DNA from: Nitrospira sp.
GTDB lineage: Bacteria > Nitrospirota > Nitrospiria > Nitrospirales > Nitrospiraceae
Length of the DNA: 64,000 nucleotides
Reading direction: 5' to 3'
Assembly: GCA_024760545.1 (NCBI GenBank)
Contig: CP060501.1
Span: 620,001-684,000 of the forward strand
A program made the position numbers and the translations under genes. This document shows, one piece after another, positions 36,121 through 44,161 of this stretch. How positions within the stretch are numbered: position 1 is the stretch's first letter; each line of letters starts with the position of its first letter. Below the pieces are notes generated by a model. That model was given only the letters and a program-made list of their open reading frames with translations, was not told the DNA's origin and ran no database searches.

Positions 36121-36645
36121 CTAGGGATACGTGATGGTTGAGTGGACGTCATAGCCGGCGAGCTTTTCGCGTCCGTTCAAACTCTTCAGCTCAACCAGAA
36201 AATCGAGCCCAACGATCATGCCCCCCAACTGGCGAACGAGGTGGATCGTCGCTTCAGCAGTTCCTCCGGTCGCCAGCAGATCATCGACGATCAATACCTG
36301 CTCTCCGATTTCAACCGCGTCACGATGCACCGCGAGGCTGTTGTTTCCATATTCAAGGCTATACTTCACTTCATAGCAATCGGCAGGCAATTTTCCCGGC
36401 TTGCGAACGGGGACAAATCCGGCGCCGAGACGCGCCGCGAGGATCCCTCCAAAAATAAACCCCCTGGACTCGATACCGAGGACCTTGGTGATGCCACGAC
36501 CCTGATACCGCGTCGTCAATTCGTCGGCAAGACTTTGAACGGCGGGAGGACTTTTCAGCAGTGTGGTGATGTCATAGAACAGAATGCCGGGCTTCGGAAA
36601 GTCCGGCACTTCACGAATGAGCGCTTGATAGTTGACGGCGGTCAC
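36121..36645 (-). CDS. apt: Adenine phosphoribosyltransferase
   Basis: 174 residues. Salvages adenine to AMP with PRPP. Signatures are [52 protein letters not shown] and the PRPP loop [16 protein letters not shown]. The start is a GTG at 36645, four bases after the sigma-factor stop, so the two are probably co-translated. Confidence 0.96.
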   Translation of the reverse strand: MTAVNYQALIREVPDFPKPGILFYDITTLLKSPPAVQSLADELTTRYQGRGITKVLGIESRGFIFGGILAARLGAGFVPVRKPGKLPADCYEVKYSLEYGNNSLAVHRDAVEIGEQVLIVDDLLATGGTAEATIHLVRQLGGMIVGLDFLVELKSLNGREKLAGYDVHSTITYP

Positions 36646-36649
36646 GAGA

Positions 36650-37603
36650 TTAGAGCAGATCTGCTTGTGTCATCGTTTTTCGCTCGATGGTGTTGCGAAG
36701 ACGAACTAACGCGGCCATCTCGATTTGTCGGACCCGCTCTCGGGTCAACCCCATGGTACGGCCGATTTCCTCCAGCGTCTTCGCTTCGTCTCCATCGAGC
36801 CCGAACCGTGACACAATAACAGTTTGCTCTTTCTCAGGCAACTCCCTCACCCAAGCCATCAGCTCCGTTCTTCGACGCACTCCATCTGCAGTCTCGTCGG
36901 GTGACAGCCCAACCGGATCTTCAATCACATCGCGCAGGAAGGTGTCGGTGCGGTCGTTGAGCGGGCTGTCGAGCGAACAGGTGGTTCGTATCAACTGCTT
37001 CAGGTCCAAGACTTCTTCTTCCGAGGTCTTCATCTTCGCGGCCACTTCCGCCGCCCTCGGATCTCGTCCCAGCTCCTGTACCAATTGTTCGGCACGATTC
37101 AGGTACCGATTGAGGCGTTCCACCACGTGTACCGGGAGGCGCACCAGCTTCCCTTGATTGATAATGGCCCGTTCGATGTATTGCCTGATCCACCAGGAGG
37201 CATAGGTACTGAACCGGAAGCCCCGCTTGTAATTAAACTTTTCGACCGCTTTGATCAGGCCTAAATTACCTTCTTCGACGATGTCGGAAAACGGAAACCC
37301 TCGATGCATGTAGCGCTTTCCGATACTGATCACAAGCCGTAAATTCGATTCGATCATCTGTTGACGGGCTTGCTCATCGCCGGCCATCACCCGTTTCCCG
37401 AGCTGCTGTTCTTGCTTAAATGTGAGCAGGGTCGATCGGCGAACCTCCCGGAGGTAACTCTTGAGCGTATCAAGCCCCTCCGATCGACCTGTGTCCCGTT
37501 CGCTCTGGGCCGCCGCATTCCCGGGTTCTGAGGCCCCCAGATCGTCGACAGTGTGCCTCCGAGCTTCACTCAACTCGGACTCTTCGTCGTGCTGCCGACC
37601 CAT
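36650..37603 (-). CDS. Group 2 RNA polymerase sigma factor (RpoS/RpoD-like)
   Basis: 317 residues. Regions 1.2-4.2 of a sigma-70-family factor: [20 protein letters not shown] (1.2), [13 protein letters not shown] and [20 protein letters not shown] (2.1-2.2), [17 protein letters not shown] (2.3-2.4), then region 3 and the 4.2 helix-turn-helix [20 protein letters not shown]. The short acidic N-terminus and lack of the long non-conserved region point to a group 2 (stationary-phase or stress) factor rather than the primary sigma. Followed by apt with a gap of four bases. Confidence 0.92.
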   Translation of the reverse strand: MGRQHDEESELSEARRHTVDDLGASEPGNAAAQSERDTGRSEGLDTLKSYLREVRRSTLLTFKQEQQLGKRVMAGDEQARQQMIESNLRLVISIGKRYMHRGFPFSDIVEEGNLGLIKAVEKFNYKRGFRFSTYASWWIRQYIERAIINQGKLVRLPVHVVERLNRYLNRAEQLVQELGRDPRAAEVAAKMKTSEEEVLDLKQLIRTTCSLDSPLNDRTDTFLRDVIEDPVGLSPDETADGVRRRTELMAWVRELPEKEQTVIVSRFGLDGDEAKTLEEIGRTMGLTRERVRQIEMAALVRLRNTIERKTMTQADLL

Positions 37604-37616
37604 GATCCCTCGTTCC

Positions 37617-37913
37617 CTAATACCAAATGCTGAAATTCAAATGCCGCCCAGTTGCCGCACTCCACTCCGTGTCAATCTTCGTCACCCGCGAGGCGGGAGG
37701 CCCGCTTCGCAGTTCACGTATCAGCGCTTCGATCACGGTCTTCTTACCTTCGACTTCCAACTCAACCCGGCCGTCGTCGAGATTACGGACGCCGCCCGAC
37801 AGCTCAAGTCCTCTCGCTACCCGTGACGCAAACGCCCGAAAACCGACACCCTGCACACGACCATGCACGAGAATGTGTGCCCGAACCGGCGGATCATCGG
37901 CCGATGGCATCAT
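37617..37913 (-). CDS. acyP: Acylphosphatase
   Basis: 98 residues. Hydrolyses acyl phosphates such as carbamoyl or acetyl phosphate. The signature [17 protein letters not shown] carries the substrate-binding Arg, and [17 protein letters not shown] carries the catalytic Asn. Usual length. It opens the minus-strand run acyP-sigma-apt-dksA-queC, 13 bases before the sigma factor gene. Confidence 0.94.
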   Translation of the reverse strand: MMPSADDPPVRAHILVHGRVQGVGFRAFASRVARGLELSGGVRNLDDGRVELEVEGKKTVIEALIRELRSGPPASRVTKIDTEWSAATGRHLNFSIWY

Positions 37914-38285
37914 CTGGCTTTCCCAAGGATATGGGCGCTACCGGCTATTCACTAGTCCGCCCAGCGGATATTCTCACACCTCTTCAGATGCGTCACGTGT
38001 TTTACAATTTCTACGCGTGCATCTTCTCGCCACGGTTGCGTTCAAAGCCATGACGCGGCCACTACGGCGAAACCGCGACACATGCCACCATGGAGAAACG
38101 GTAAGGCACGCGATTGGTTCGTCAAAGAGATAAAGGATTTGTAAATTATGCCTCTCCAGTATCTTAATGCGATGCTGCGACGAATAGGCGCTGACTTACA
38201 CGAAGCGGATTCTTGATCAAAGCGAAACTGGTAGGGGGTTGTCCGCGCCATTAACGATAAAGAGCCGGCGTACGAGCACGCTCTA
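37914..38285. other. Intergenic stretch without a recognised gene
   Basis: 372 bases between the acyP start and the tRNA-like repeats. I find no supported ORF, tRNA or clear hairpin; short frames (for example minus 38042-38251) lack start context and protein-like composition. Confidence 0.5.
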
Positions 38286-38384
38286 TAGTGGGTGCGAGAA
38301 GATTTGACCTTCGACCCGGTGCCTAGGTCACGTGTAGTTTCTATCCCGTCGCCTCAATGGAAGAAATAGGCTACAGGTCGAGCA
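38286..38384 (-). repeat. Decayed tRNA-Pro-like repeat, unit A
   Basis: 99-base unit similar to unit B at 38470-38568, exactly 184 bases apart. Read on the minus strand, its end resembles the 3' half of the neighbouring tRNA-Pro (GGGTCGAAGGTCAAATCTTC in place of the T arm; the CCA end is mutated). GCCTA and TAGGC near its middle can pair. No function known; probably a pseudo-tRNA remnant or tRNA-derived repeat. Confidence 0.6.
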
Positions 38385-38469
38385 CGAAACGGAATCCCAC
38401 TGGAGGGAATTATCCGCGTGCGATTGTAACGATACAACGATGAATAGCACGCGGCACGAGCAAGCACGA

Positions 38470-38568
38470 TGGTCGGGGTAAGAAGATTGGACTTTCGATC
38501 CAGCGCCTAGGTCACGTGTGGTTTCTATCCCGTCGCCCCAATGGAAGAACTAGGCTCCGGGTCGAGCA
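38470..38568 (-). repeat. Decayed tRNA-Pro-like repeat, unit B
   Basis: 99-base unit ending 10 bases from the true tRNA-Pro. On the minus strand it ends TTACCCCGACCA, close to TCGCCCCGACCA of the tRNA, but T and anticodon arms are broken. GCCTAG (38505) and CTAGGC (about 38551) can pair. Shared block with unit A: CCTAGGTCACGTGT and TTTCTATCCCGTCGCC. Confidence 0.65.
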
Positions 38569-38575
38569 AGCTTGG

Positions 38576-38654
<79 letters not shown>

Positions 38655-38692
38655 ACATCAATGAATCGTTGGAAACTAAGGGTCTGATTGTC

Positions 38693-39796
38693 TTACAGGA
38701 TGGGAGTGAAATGCAACCCATGCGCTTCGGCCACAGCCTGGCAGGTCACTTTCCCATCCATCACATTCACACCACGAGCCAGCCCAGAATCCGAACGGAT
38801 GGCTCGATCGACACCATCAGAAGCGAAGCGCACTATATAGGGCAGGGTCGCATTGGTCAAGGCAAAGGTCGCCGTTCGGGGAACAATGCCGGGCATGTTC
38901 GTCACGCAATAGTGTGTCACACCATCCACCACGTAGACTGGTTCTGAGTGCGTCGTCGGTCGTGTCGTTTCAAAACACCCTCCTTGATCGACTGCAATAT
39001 CAACGATCACAGCCCCGGGTTGCATCCGTGCAACCAACGCTCGGTCCACTACCTTGGGCGCGCGTGCACCATGCACGAGCACGGCACCGACGACCACGTC
39101 CCCTTGCACCACTGTTTCCTCGACGGCGGCCTGCGTTGAGATCCGGGTAATAATTCGGCCTCGATAGAGATCGTCGAGCTCTTGCAGCCGTTGAACATTC
39201 AAATCAAGTACGGTCACTTGCGCCCCCATGCCGACGGCAATCCGTACCGCCGACGTGCCGGCGACTCCGGCTCCGAGCACCACAACCTTTCCCGGCTCGA
39301 CACCAGGCACACCACTCAACAACACCCCTCGGCCTCCGTATGAGCGTTCCAAATACTGTGCTCCGATTTGTACCGCCAGCCGACCGGCAATTTCACTCAT
39401 CGGCTTCAACATCGGTAAGCTGCCGTCTGCAGCTTCAACCGTCTCACGAGCAATCGCCGTAATTTTCGTTGCCATCAAGACTTTCGTCAGTTCCGGAAGA
39501 GACGCCAAATGCAGATAGGTAAACAACACTTGTCCCGGTCGAAAGAGCGAACATTCGGAGAGCAGCGGTTCCTTGACCTTCACAATCATCTCTGCTTTCT
39601 CGAATATCTCGTGTTTTGAGCGTGCGATGATCGCCCCGGCCTTACGGTATTCGTCATCACTAAATCCGCTGCCTTGACCGGCGGACGGTTCAACCCACAC
39701 GTCATGTCCACTCTGGCGCAATGCCGCTGCTCCGTCTGGCGTAAGACTGACGCGATGTTCTTGGTCCTTGATCTCTTTCGGGATGCCGATAATCAT
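38693..39796 (-). CDS. ald: Alanine dehydrogenase
   Basis: 367 residues. Reversible NAD-dependent deamination of L-alanine to pyruvate and ammonium. Hallmarks are IIGIPKEIKDQEHRVSLTP (catalytic Arg and pyruvate-binding Lys nearby), VKVKEPL, FTYLHLA, MSEIAGRLAVQIGAQYLE and the NAD loop VVVLGAGVAGTSAVRIA. Normal length for the family. It could support alanine use or ammonium release. Starts divergently from the KGG-motif gene. Confidence 0.96.
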   Translation of the reverse strand: MIIGIPKEIKDQEHRVSLTPDGAAALRQSGHDVWVEPSAGQGSGFSDDEYRKAGAIIARSKHEIFEKAEMIVKVKEPLLSECSLFRPGQVLFTYLHLASLPELTKVLMATKITAIARETVEAADGSLPMLKPMSEIAGRLAVQIGAQYLERSYGGRGVLLSGVPGVEPGKVVVLGAGVAGTSAVRIAVGMGAQVTVLDLNVQRLQELDDLYRGRIITRISTQAAVEETVVQGDVVVGAVLVHGARAPKVVDRALVARMQPGAVIVDIAVDQGGCFETTRPTTHSEPVYVVDGVTHYCVTNMPGIVPRTATFALTNATLPYIVRFASDGVDRAIRSDSGLARGVNVMDGKVTCQAVAEAHGLHFTPIL

Positions 39797-39950
39797 AGCG
39801 ATTCCCCTCTCGACGTTGCGCCAGGTGAGTTCATCGAGTCATTATACCTCGTCACAGGACGATACGCTTCGCCCAGCGCCTTCGGGTAGTGGGGTCATAC
39901 TGTGTTGCTGACCGCGTGTAATCTATGATGAACCATGGCATACTGCAAAC

Positions 39951-40193
39951 ATGCCAAAGAAGAAAGACGAGAACGAAAGCGCATACAGCGCATTACAAGA
40001 GTTAATCGCTCGTGATGCCGAGCGTGATGGCACTCCAAGGCCTCTAGCTGGACCGCCAGAGAAGTTATCCTACCGTGTGAAGGCTGGCCGTAAGGGTGGC
40101 AAGAAGGGCGGCAAGGCGAGGGCAGAGAAACTCTCCGCTACAGCAAAGACCAAAATAGCCAAGAAAGCCGCTAAGGCACGCTGGAAGTCATAA
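39951..40193 (+). CDS. Small basic KGG-motif protein, copy 1
   Basis: 80 residues. The N-terminus is acidic and the C-terminus strongly basic: GRKGGKKGGKARAEKLSA, then KTKIAKKAAKARWK. This GGKxGGKARAxKLS...IAxKAAxxRW pattern is shared with the gene at 55077-55337 and with many short proteins of bacteria and phages; it looks nucleic-acid binding (histone-H1-like in composition). No start signal stands out, so the ATG is chosen as the only one in frame. Function is unknown. Confidence 0.7.
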   Translation: MPKKKDENESAYSALQELIARDAERDGTPRPLAGPPEKLSYRVKAGRKGGKKGGKARAEKLSATAKTKIAKKAAKARWKS

Positions 40194-40272
40194 ACCAGTG
40201 GGGCTGTGAATATCCCTACCAGCTACGGACATTAGCACCTCTTTCGCTTTTCCAATGATCATGGTACGTCAC

Positions 40273-40290
40273 AGTACTGTTATGTACTGA
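40273..40290. promoter_or_regulatory. Inverted repeat CAGTAC-N6-GTACTG
   Basis: CAGTAC (40273-40278) and GTACTG (40285-40290) form an 18-base palindromic site 49 bases before the small ORF at 40339. It could be an operator; alternatively a chance repeat. Confidence 0.35.
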
Positions 40291-40338
40291 TCCAAAAGCT
40301 CTTAGGTCATGGAAGGGATGATCAAGAAGGAGGTCGCT

Positions 40339-40404
40339 ATGCGTATATTGAAATTATTAAATCGTAGCTTCCTTGATGCCGCTCACCCAGCCTGGAAGCC
40401 GTAA
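40339..40404 (+). CDS. Possible 21-residue peptide
   Basis: The sequence AAGGAGGTCGCT directly precedes the ATG, one of the best ribosome binding sites in the window. The frame encodes MRILKLLNRSFLDAAHPAWKP and stops at TAA. No homologue is recognised. It may be a leader peptide or a small standalone peptide; it could also be a chance frame. Confidence 0.4.
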   Translation: MRILKLLNRSFLDAAHPAWKP

Positions 40405-40415
40405 TAAGAAAAACA

Positions 40416-40460
40416 AAGGGGCCTTCCCTCTACTTTGACCGGCAGGAGGAAGAGCCCCTT
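40416..40460. terminator. Long hairpin after the small ORF
   Basis: AAGGGGC plus CTTCC (40416-40427) pairs with GGAAG plus GCCCCTT (40448-40460) with one bulged A. On the minus strand a T-rich run (TTTGTTTTTC) follows, so by its bases it would end minus-strand transcription; on the plus strand it lacks a T-run. Confidence 0.45.
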
Positions 40461-40566
40461 GGTGAGCCTAAAACAGTAGTCGTATTATCCCTCAACCCGA
40501 TTACTTTTGCAACATGGGTTTAGGACGGCAGTTTTCTCATAGCTGCCAAGGGTGAAGTATGCCTGC

Positions 40567-40595
40567 TTGACATGCTTGATCAAAATATGTATAGT
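40567..40595 (+). promoter_or_regulatory. Near-consensus sigma-70 promoter of the transposase gene
   Basis: TTGACA at 40567-40572, exactly 17 bases, TATAGT at 40590-40595, about 25 bases before the ATG at 40621. Five of six -10 bases and all six -35 bases match the consensus. Confidence 0.7.
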
Positions 40596-40620
40596 GTGTT
40601 GCTAGATGGAGGGAGCGAAC

Positions 40621-41571
40621 ATGACCTGCCCAACCTGCAACGCACCAGCAAAGAAATTCGGGAAAGACAGAAAAGGCTTACAGCGGTTTAGATGCCTGGA
40701 CTGTAAGAAAACGTTCCTTGAACCTCATAAGCGACCGTTAGATGACATGCGTTTGCCTATCGAAAAAGCGATATCCGTGATTCAGCACCTTGTCGAAGGG
40801 TGTTCAGTCCGCACCACTGAGCGCATCACGGGCGTTGAAAAGCGCACCATTCTGACGTTGCTAGCACTTGTCGGCGAGCGCTGTGAAGGGCTCATGACTG
40901 AGCGTATTCGAGGGATTCAGGTCAAGGATGTGAGCTGTGATGAGATTTGGGGCTATGTCGGAATGAAAGCCAAGACCAAGGCACAGAAGAAGAGCACGAA
41001 ACAGGGCATTGGCGATGCCTGGTGCTTCATTGGCATGGAGCGGCATACCAAGCTCATTCTTGCCTGGCATCTCGGTCTACGGAACTTCCCTCACACGGTC
41101 GCCTTCACAGAGAAACTAGCCCATGCCACTGAGGGCAACTTCCAAATTACGACCGATGGGTTTCCGCTATATGAGGATGCGATTGTCGAAAGTCTGGGCG
41201 CTCGGCACGTGGATTTTGCTCAGGTTATTAAGATCTATCGCAGTATTCCTGAGGGGCAGTCCCGCTATTCTCCCAGCACCTGTATTGGCTGTGAAAAGAA
41301 GAAGGCATTCGGCAATCCTGATTTGCGCCGAGCCACCACTTCACACGTTGAACGACAAAACCTGACGCTGCGAATGAGCATGCGGAGAATGACCCGTCTC
41401 ACCAATGCGTTCTCAAAAAAATGGGACAATCTCCGGTGGGCATATGCCCTCCAATTCGCGTATTATAACTTCTGCCGAGTGCACCAGACTTTGCGGGTCA
41501 CTCCGGCTATGCAATCGAATTTGACTGATCATGTTTGGACAATCTCTGAACTGATCCAAACAACGAAATGA
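40621..41571 (+). CDS. IS1-like transposase
   Basis: 316 residues from the ATG at 40621, after GGAGGGAG. N-terminal zinc-ribbon-like Cys pairs (CPTC, CLDC), a helix-turn-helix-like region, then a DDE-type core: SCDEIWGYVG, TTDGFPLYED and SHVERQNLTLRM. This matches the IS1-family proteins often annotated as standalone transposase genes. I see no flanking inverted repeats or target duplications, so it may be immobile or domesticated. A strong promoter precedes it and a membrane-protein gene follows 12 bases after. Confidence 0.85.
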   Translation: MTCPTCNAPAKKFGKDRKGLQRFRCLDCKKTFLEPHKRPLDDMRLPIEKAISVIQHLVEGCSVRTTERITGVEKRTILTLLALVGERCEGLMTERIRGIQVKDVSCDEIWGYVGMKAKTKAQKKSTKQGIGDAWCFIGMERHTKLILAWHLGLRNFPHTVAFTEKLAHATEGNFQITTDGFPLYEDAIVESLGARHVDFAQVIKIYRSIPEGQSRYSPSTCIGCEKKKAFGNPDLRRATTSHVERQNLTLRMSMRRMTRLTNAFSKKWDNLRWAYALQFAYYNFCRVHQTLRVTPAMQSNLTDHVWTISELIQTTK

Positions 41572-41583
41572 GGCGGTTATATC

Positions 41584-42402
41584 TTGTGGACCTTATTGGT
41601 CTGTTTGATTCTTGCGGGTAGCACCCTGTCATATGGGCAGACACCAACTCCAGGGGAAACGACTGATAAACCAAACCAACAGAGCACCACCCCACATCAA
41701 ATAGCCACAACCGGCAAGCAATCTGCCAGAGAAACAGCTCCCCATGGCCAAGTATTTATCTCCCCGACGAATACAAAACCATCCACCGATGCAAGCGATT
41801 ATCACCAATACAACCCGTGGGAATGGTGGGAAGAACATGGAATAGAGCTTCTGCTCGCAGGGGCTACTTTGCTTCTTTGGCTGGCTACTAAAGACCTCGT
41901 AAGTGGTGCTGAGGATGCGAGCAGGAGACAACTGAGGGCCTATGTTTCTGCAATACCAGCTAACCTTATCGGGCCTCACGATCTCAAATTTAGATTTTCC
42001 ATGATTAATCATGGGCAAACTCCCGCTTATGACCTGATTGATAATGGGGTTTTGGATATTTTCCCTTACCCACTCCCGCCATTTTTTGCGTTTCCCGAAC
42101 TGCCAATCCCGCCCCCCAGTAAAATAAGTCTTTACCAGCACCATAAGGACTGCTTCGGCGTGGCCCAGGCTGTCAGGTATTTTTCTCCCGATGAAGTGGC
42201 CAAGGCCATTATAGGCACTGAATTCAGATTCTATCTGTATGGGAGGATCACTTATACCGATATTTTTAGACATCTTCATACGACCAAATTCTGTCATTCT
42301 ATCCCTCCATCCATGGAACTCAGCCTGTTCATGGCAAATAAGTTGGGCGATAACACTCCCATGCATACCGAATATGCCGATCAGCACAATGAGGCCGATT
42401 AG
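41584..42402 (+). CDS. Membrane-anchored protein linked to the transposase gene
   Basis: 272 residues, starting at a TTG at 41584 with a weak GAGG upstream. A signal-like N-terminus (TLLVCLILAGSTLSYGQ), a Thr/Pro-rich linker, one membrane helix (HGIELLLAGATLLLWLATKD), then a soluble domain with SRRQLRAYVSAI, NHGQTPAYDL and YGRITYTDIFRHLHTTKFC. This last pattern is widespread in uncharacterised membrane proteins carried on mobile DNA. Base composition looks more AT-rich than the neighbours, suggesting transfer. A long antisense frame at 41629-42420 was judged not real. Confidence 0.6.
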   Translation: MWTLLVCLILAGSTLSYGQTPTPGETTDKPNQQSTTPHQIATTGKQSARETAPHGQVFISPTNTKPSTDASDYHQYNPWEWWEEHGIELLLAGATLLLWLATKDLVSGAEDASRRQLRAYVSAIPANLIGPHDLKFRFSMINHGQTPAYDLIDNGVLDIFPYPLPPFFAFPELPIPPPSKISLYQHHKDCFGVAQAVRYFSPDEVAKAIIGTEFRFYLYGRITYTDIFRHLHTTKFCHSIPPSMELSLFMANKLGDNTPMHTEYADQHNEAD

Positions 42403-42513
42403 CCAAGCTTTGAGCAACACGCTATCACCCCACTACCCGCCTTCGCGCCCGTGGACAGTCCTGAAAGTCTTGTTGTAAGATGAGACTTTGCGAATCGCCT
42501 ATGGAGGGTAGAC

Positions 42514-42897
42514 ATGGACTCTTGGAACGAATCGTGTCAGGCCTGTGGATCCGCTGGCGGACCGCTTACAAAGTTTTCACTGGGGAAGGATTTTTTCGGC
42601 CGCCCCTACGATCGTTTGTCGCCGTCAGCGGATCAAAATCCGAAATGGTATTGTACCCCTTGCTCGATGCACAAAAACCTGCAACGGGACTTTCGCGATA
42701 TCCGCACCGAATTCGAAAAACTACGCGCCGGCCAAGGGTCGGAGCTTTCACGGGGTGACGAGTTCCGACGGGCCTCGTTACGGTTACAGGAAATTCGAAC
42801 TATCCTGAGCGCACCCCAACAACAGTCTCCCTTTTTAAGCGGTCACGATGTCACGCTCCTGATGGAACGACTCAATACCCTCACCATGCCGGCATAA
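42514..42897 (+). CDS. Small protein with treble-clef-like Cys pairs
   Basis: 127 residues, ATG at 42514 after ATGGAGGGTAG. Two CxxC pairs (CQACGS and YCTPCSMH), spaced about 33 residues, could hold zinc. The rest is charged and helical (DFRDIRTEFEKLRAGQ). No family recognised. It heads a run of four plus-strand genes, two of which encode Fe-S proteins. Confidence 0.6.
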   Translation: MDSWNESCQACGSAGGPLTKFSLGKDFFGRPYDRLSPSADQNPKWYCTPCSMHKNLQRDFRDIRTEFEKLRAGQGSELSRGDEFRRASLRLQEIRTILSAPQQQSPFLSGHDVTLLMERLNTLTMPA

Positions 42898-42908
42898 CCG
42901 GCTTCCTT

Positions 42909-43262
42909 ATGCCACCTTTTCAACGACATATCTTCGTCTGTACCAACCAGCGTCCGAAGGACGATCCGCGTGGTTGTTGCGCAAATTTGGGCTCGGAAAA
43001 ACTTCATGCGCACTTCAAGAACGAAACCAAGCGATTGAATATCAAAGGTCTCGTTCGTGCCAATAAGGCCGGCTGCCTCGACCATTGCGAACTCGGCCCT
43101 AGTGTGGTGGTCTATCCCGAGGGAGTGTGGTACTGGGTCGGTACAGAAGCAGATGTCACAGAAATCATGGAACGGCATGTCATGAAGGGGGAAATCGTAA
43201 CCCGATTGCTCATGCCTGATCACCCGATTCCAGAACAGTTGGCACCACTTAAGAGACTCTAG
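42909..43262 (+). CDS. Thioredoxin-fold [2Fe-2S] ferredoxin
   Basis: 117 residues. Cys11, Cys23 or Cys24, Cys56 and Cys60 give the pattern of the thioredoxin-like [2Fe-2S] ferredoxins (HIFVCTNQR, RGCCANLGSE, KAGCLDHCELGPSVVVYPEG). These carry electrons in diverse reductases. It lies between an unknown zinc protein and an unknown helical protein. Partner not identified. Confidence 0.9.
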   Translation: MPPFQRHIFVCTNQRPKDDPRGCCANLGSEKLHAHFKNETKRLNIKGLVRANKAGCLDHCELGPSVVVYPEGVWYWVGTEADVTEIMERHVMKGEIVTRLLMPDHPIPEQLAPLKRL

Positions 43263-43282
43263 CACTCTTCTGCTGCACTTCC

Positions 43283-43696
43283 ATGCCCACCGAAGACAAA
43301 TGGAAGGCCAACATGGAAAAAGTGGCCTTCGCTCAACAGTTTCCCGGGTTGGTGCTGAACTGGAACGCCTGCGAAGGTAAGACCATTCGTGCCGTCATCC
43401 CGCTGACAGGCAAACCGGGCGCCGCGGTAGTCGTGTTTACTGATGCCTCCTTCACGATCGTCCCTCCGCTCACACCCGAGCCCTGGGCGGTTGGACAAGC
43501 CCTTGTTGATGCTCGTGCCCAACTTGAACCGGCCCACCAAGCGGCTTTTGCAGAGTATGATCAATTAGCCAGGAAGGACAAGGAAGCGCTGAGAACCGCA
43601 CGGCTGGAAAAGATTTTGGGCGCGATTCAAAATAATCTGGCGCAAATTCCTGAGCTCAAGGATCGGCTCAAAGAACTCGTAAAGGAATGGAAGTGA
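43283..43696 (+). CDS. Hypothetical protein
   Basis: 137 residues, no signal peptide. N-terminal half has a beta-type pattern (AVIPLTGKPGAAVVVFTD), while the C-terminal half is helical and charged (DELARKDKEAL-like stretches, then LAQIPELKDRLKELVKEW). No domain recognised. Its last 10 bases overlap the start of the ferredoxin gene, so the two are probably translated together. Confidence 0.65.
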   Translation: MPTEDKWKANMEKVAFAQQFPGLVLNWNACEGKTIRAVIPLTGKPGAAVVVFTDASFTIVPPLTPEPWAVGQALVDARAQLEPAHQAAFAEYDQLARKDKEALRTARLEKILGAIQNNLAQIPELKDRLKELVKEWK

Positions 43697-43995
43697 GCAG
43701 TCTACCGAAGAAGAACATGTTCGAGATCTTTTCGCAAGGCCTCTTTGAAGGAGTCAAACCCATGTTGGTCATTCGTGATCACCTTGTCCGCCATCCCGAC
43801 CGCTGCATTCACCAGGCCGTATGCGTACCGATCTGCCCGACCAGCGCGTGGCTCTCGACGCCGCCCTACAAGTTCGATCCATCGCGCTGTCTAGAAAGTT
43901 GCCGGCTTTGCCTCGACGCCTGTCCATCGCAGGCGATCTACGCCGTGTTCAGAAAAGGCGACAAATTGCTGGAGCCGCAGAAGAAGACGGGGTAG
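43687..43995 (+). CDS. Ferredoxin-like 4Fe-4S dicluster protein
   Basis: 102 residues, starting at an ATG that overlaps the preceding gene by 10 bases. Two cluster motifs are present. The second, RCLESCRLCLDACPSQAI, has four Cys. The first, RCIHQAVCVPICPTSAW, has only three: Gln stands where the second Cys of the usual CxxCxxCxxxCP occurs. The first cluster may be a [3Fe-4S] type or use another ligand. Electron carrier of unknown partner. Confidence 0.85.
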   Translation: MEVSSLPKKNMFEIFSQGLFEGVKPMLVIRDHLVRHPDRCIHQAVCVPICPTSAWLSTPPYKFDPSRCLESCRLCLDACPSQAIYAVFRKGDKLLEPQKKTG

Positions 43996-44161
43996 GCCGG
44001 ATACTTCTCGTGCTCGCGCACCCCGCACATCTGACTATTCTGATTTTCTAGGTGGTGAACGATGTGCTCGGTGCATGCGCGCAATTGAGAAGCATCCGAC
44101 CTCCCCCATGAAGGAAAAGGAGAACGAAGGATAAGATGATGTAACGACCAGTTCCTCTCAA

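Noticed and set aside
36142-36819. 225-codon plus-strand frame over apt and the sigma factor
   Set aside because: It crosses two well-supported minus-strand genes and shows no motif.
40416-40460. Inverted repeat of an insertion sequence next to the transposase gene
   Set aside because: The hairpin is self-contained, not repeated on the far side of the gene.
41629-42420. 263-codon minus-strand frame antisense to the membrane protein at 41584-42402
   Set aside because: The plus-strand frame carries a recognisable family pattern (RQLRAYV, YGRITYTDIF) and follows the transposase gene; the minus frame has no start signal or motif.
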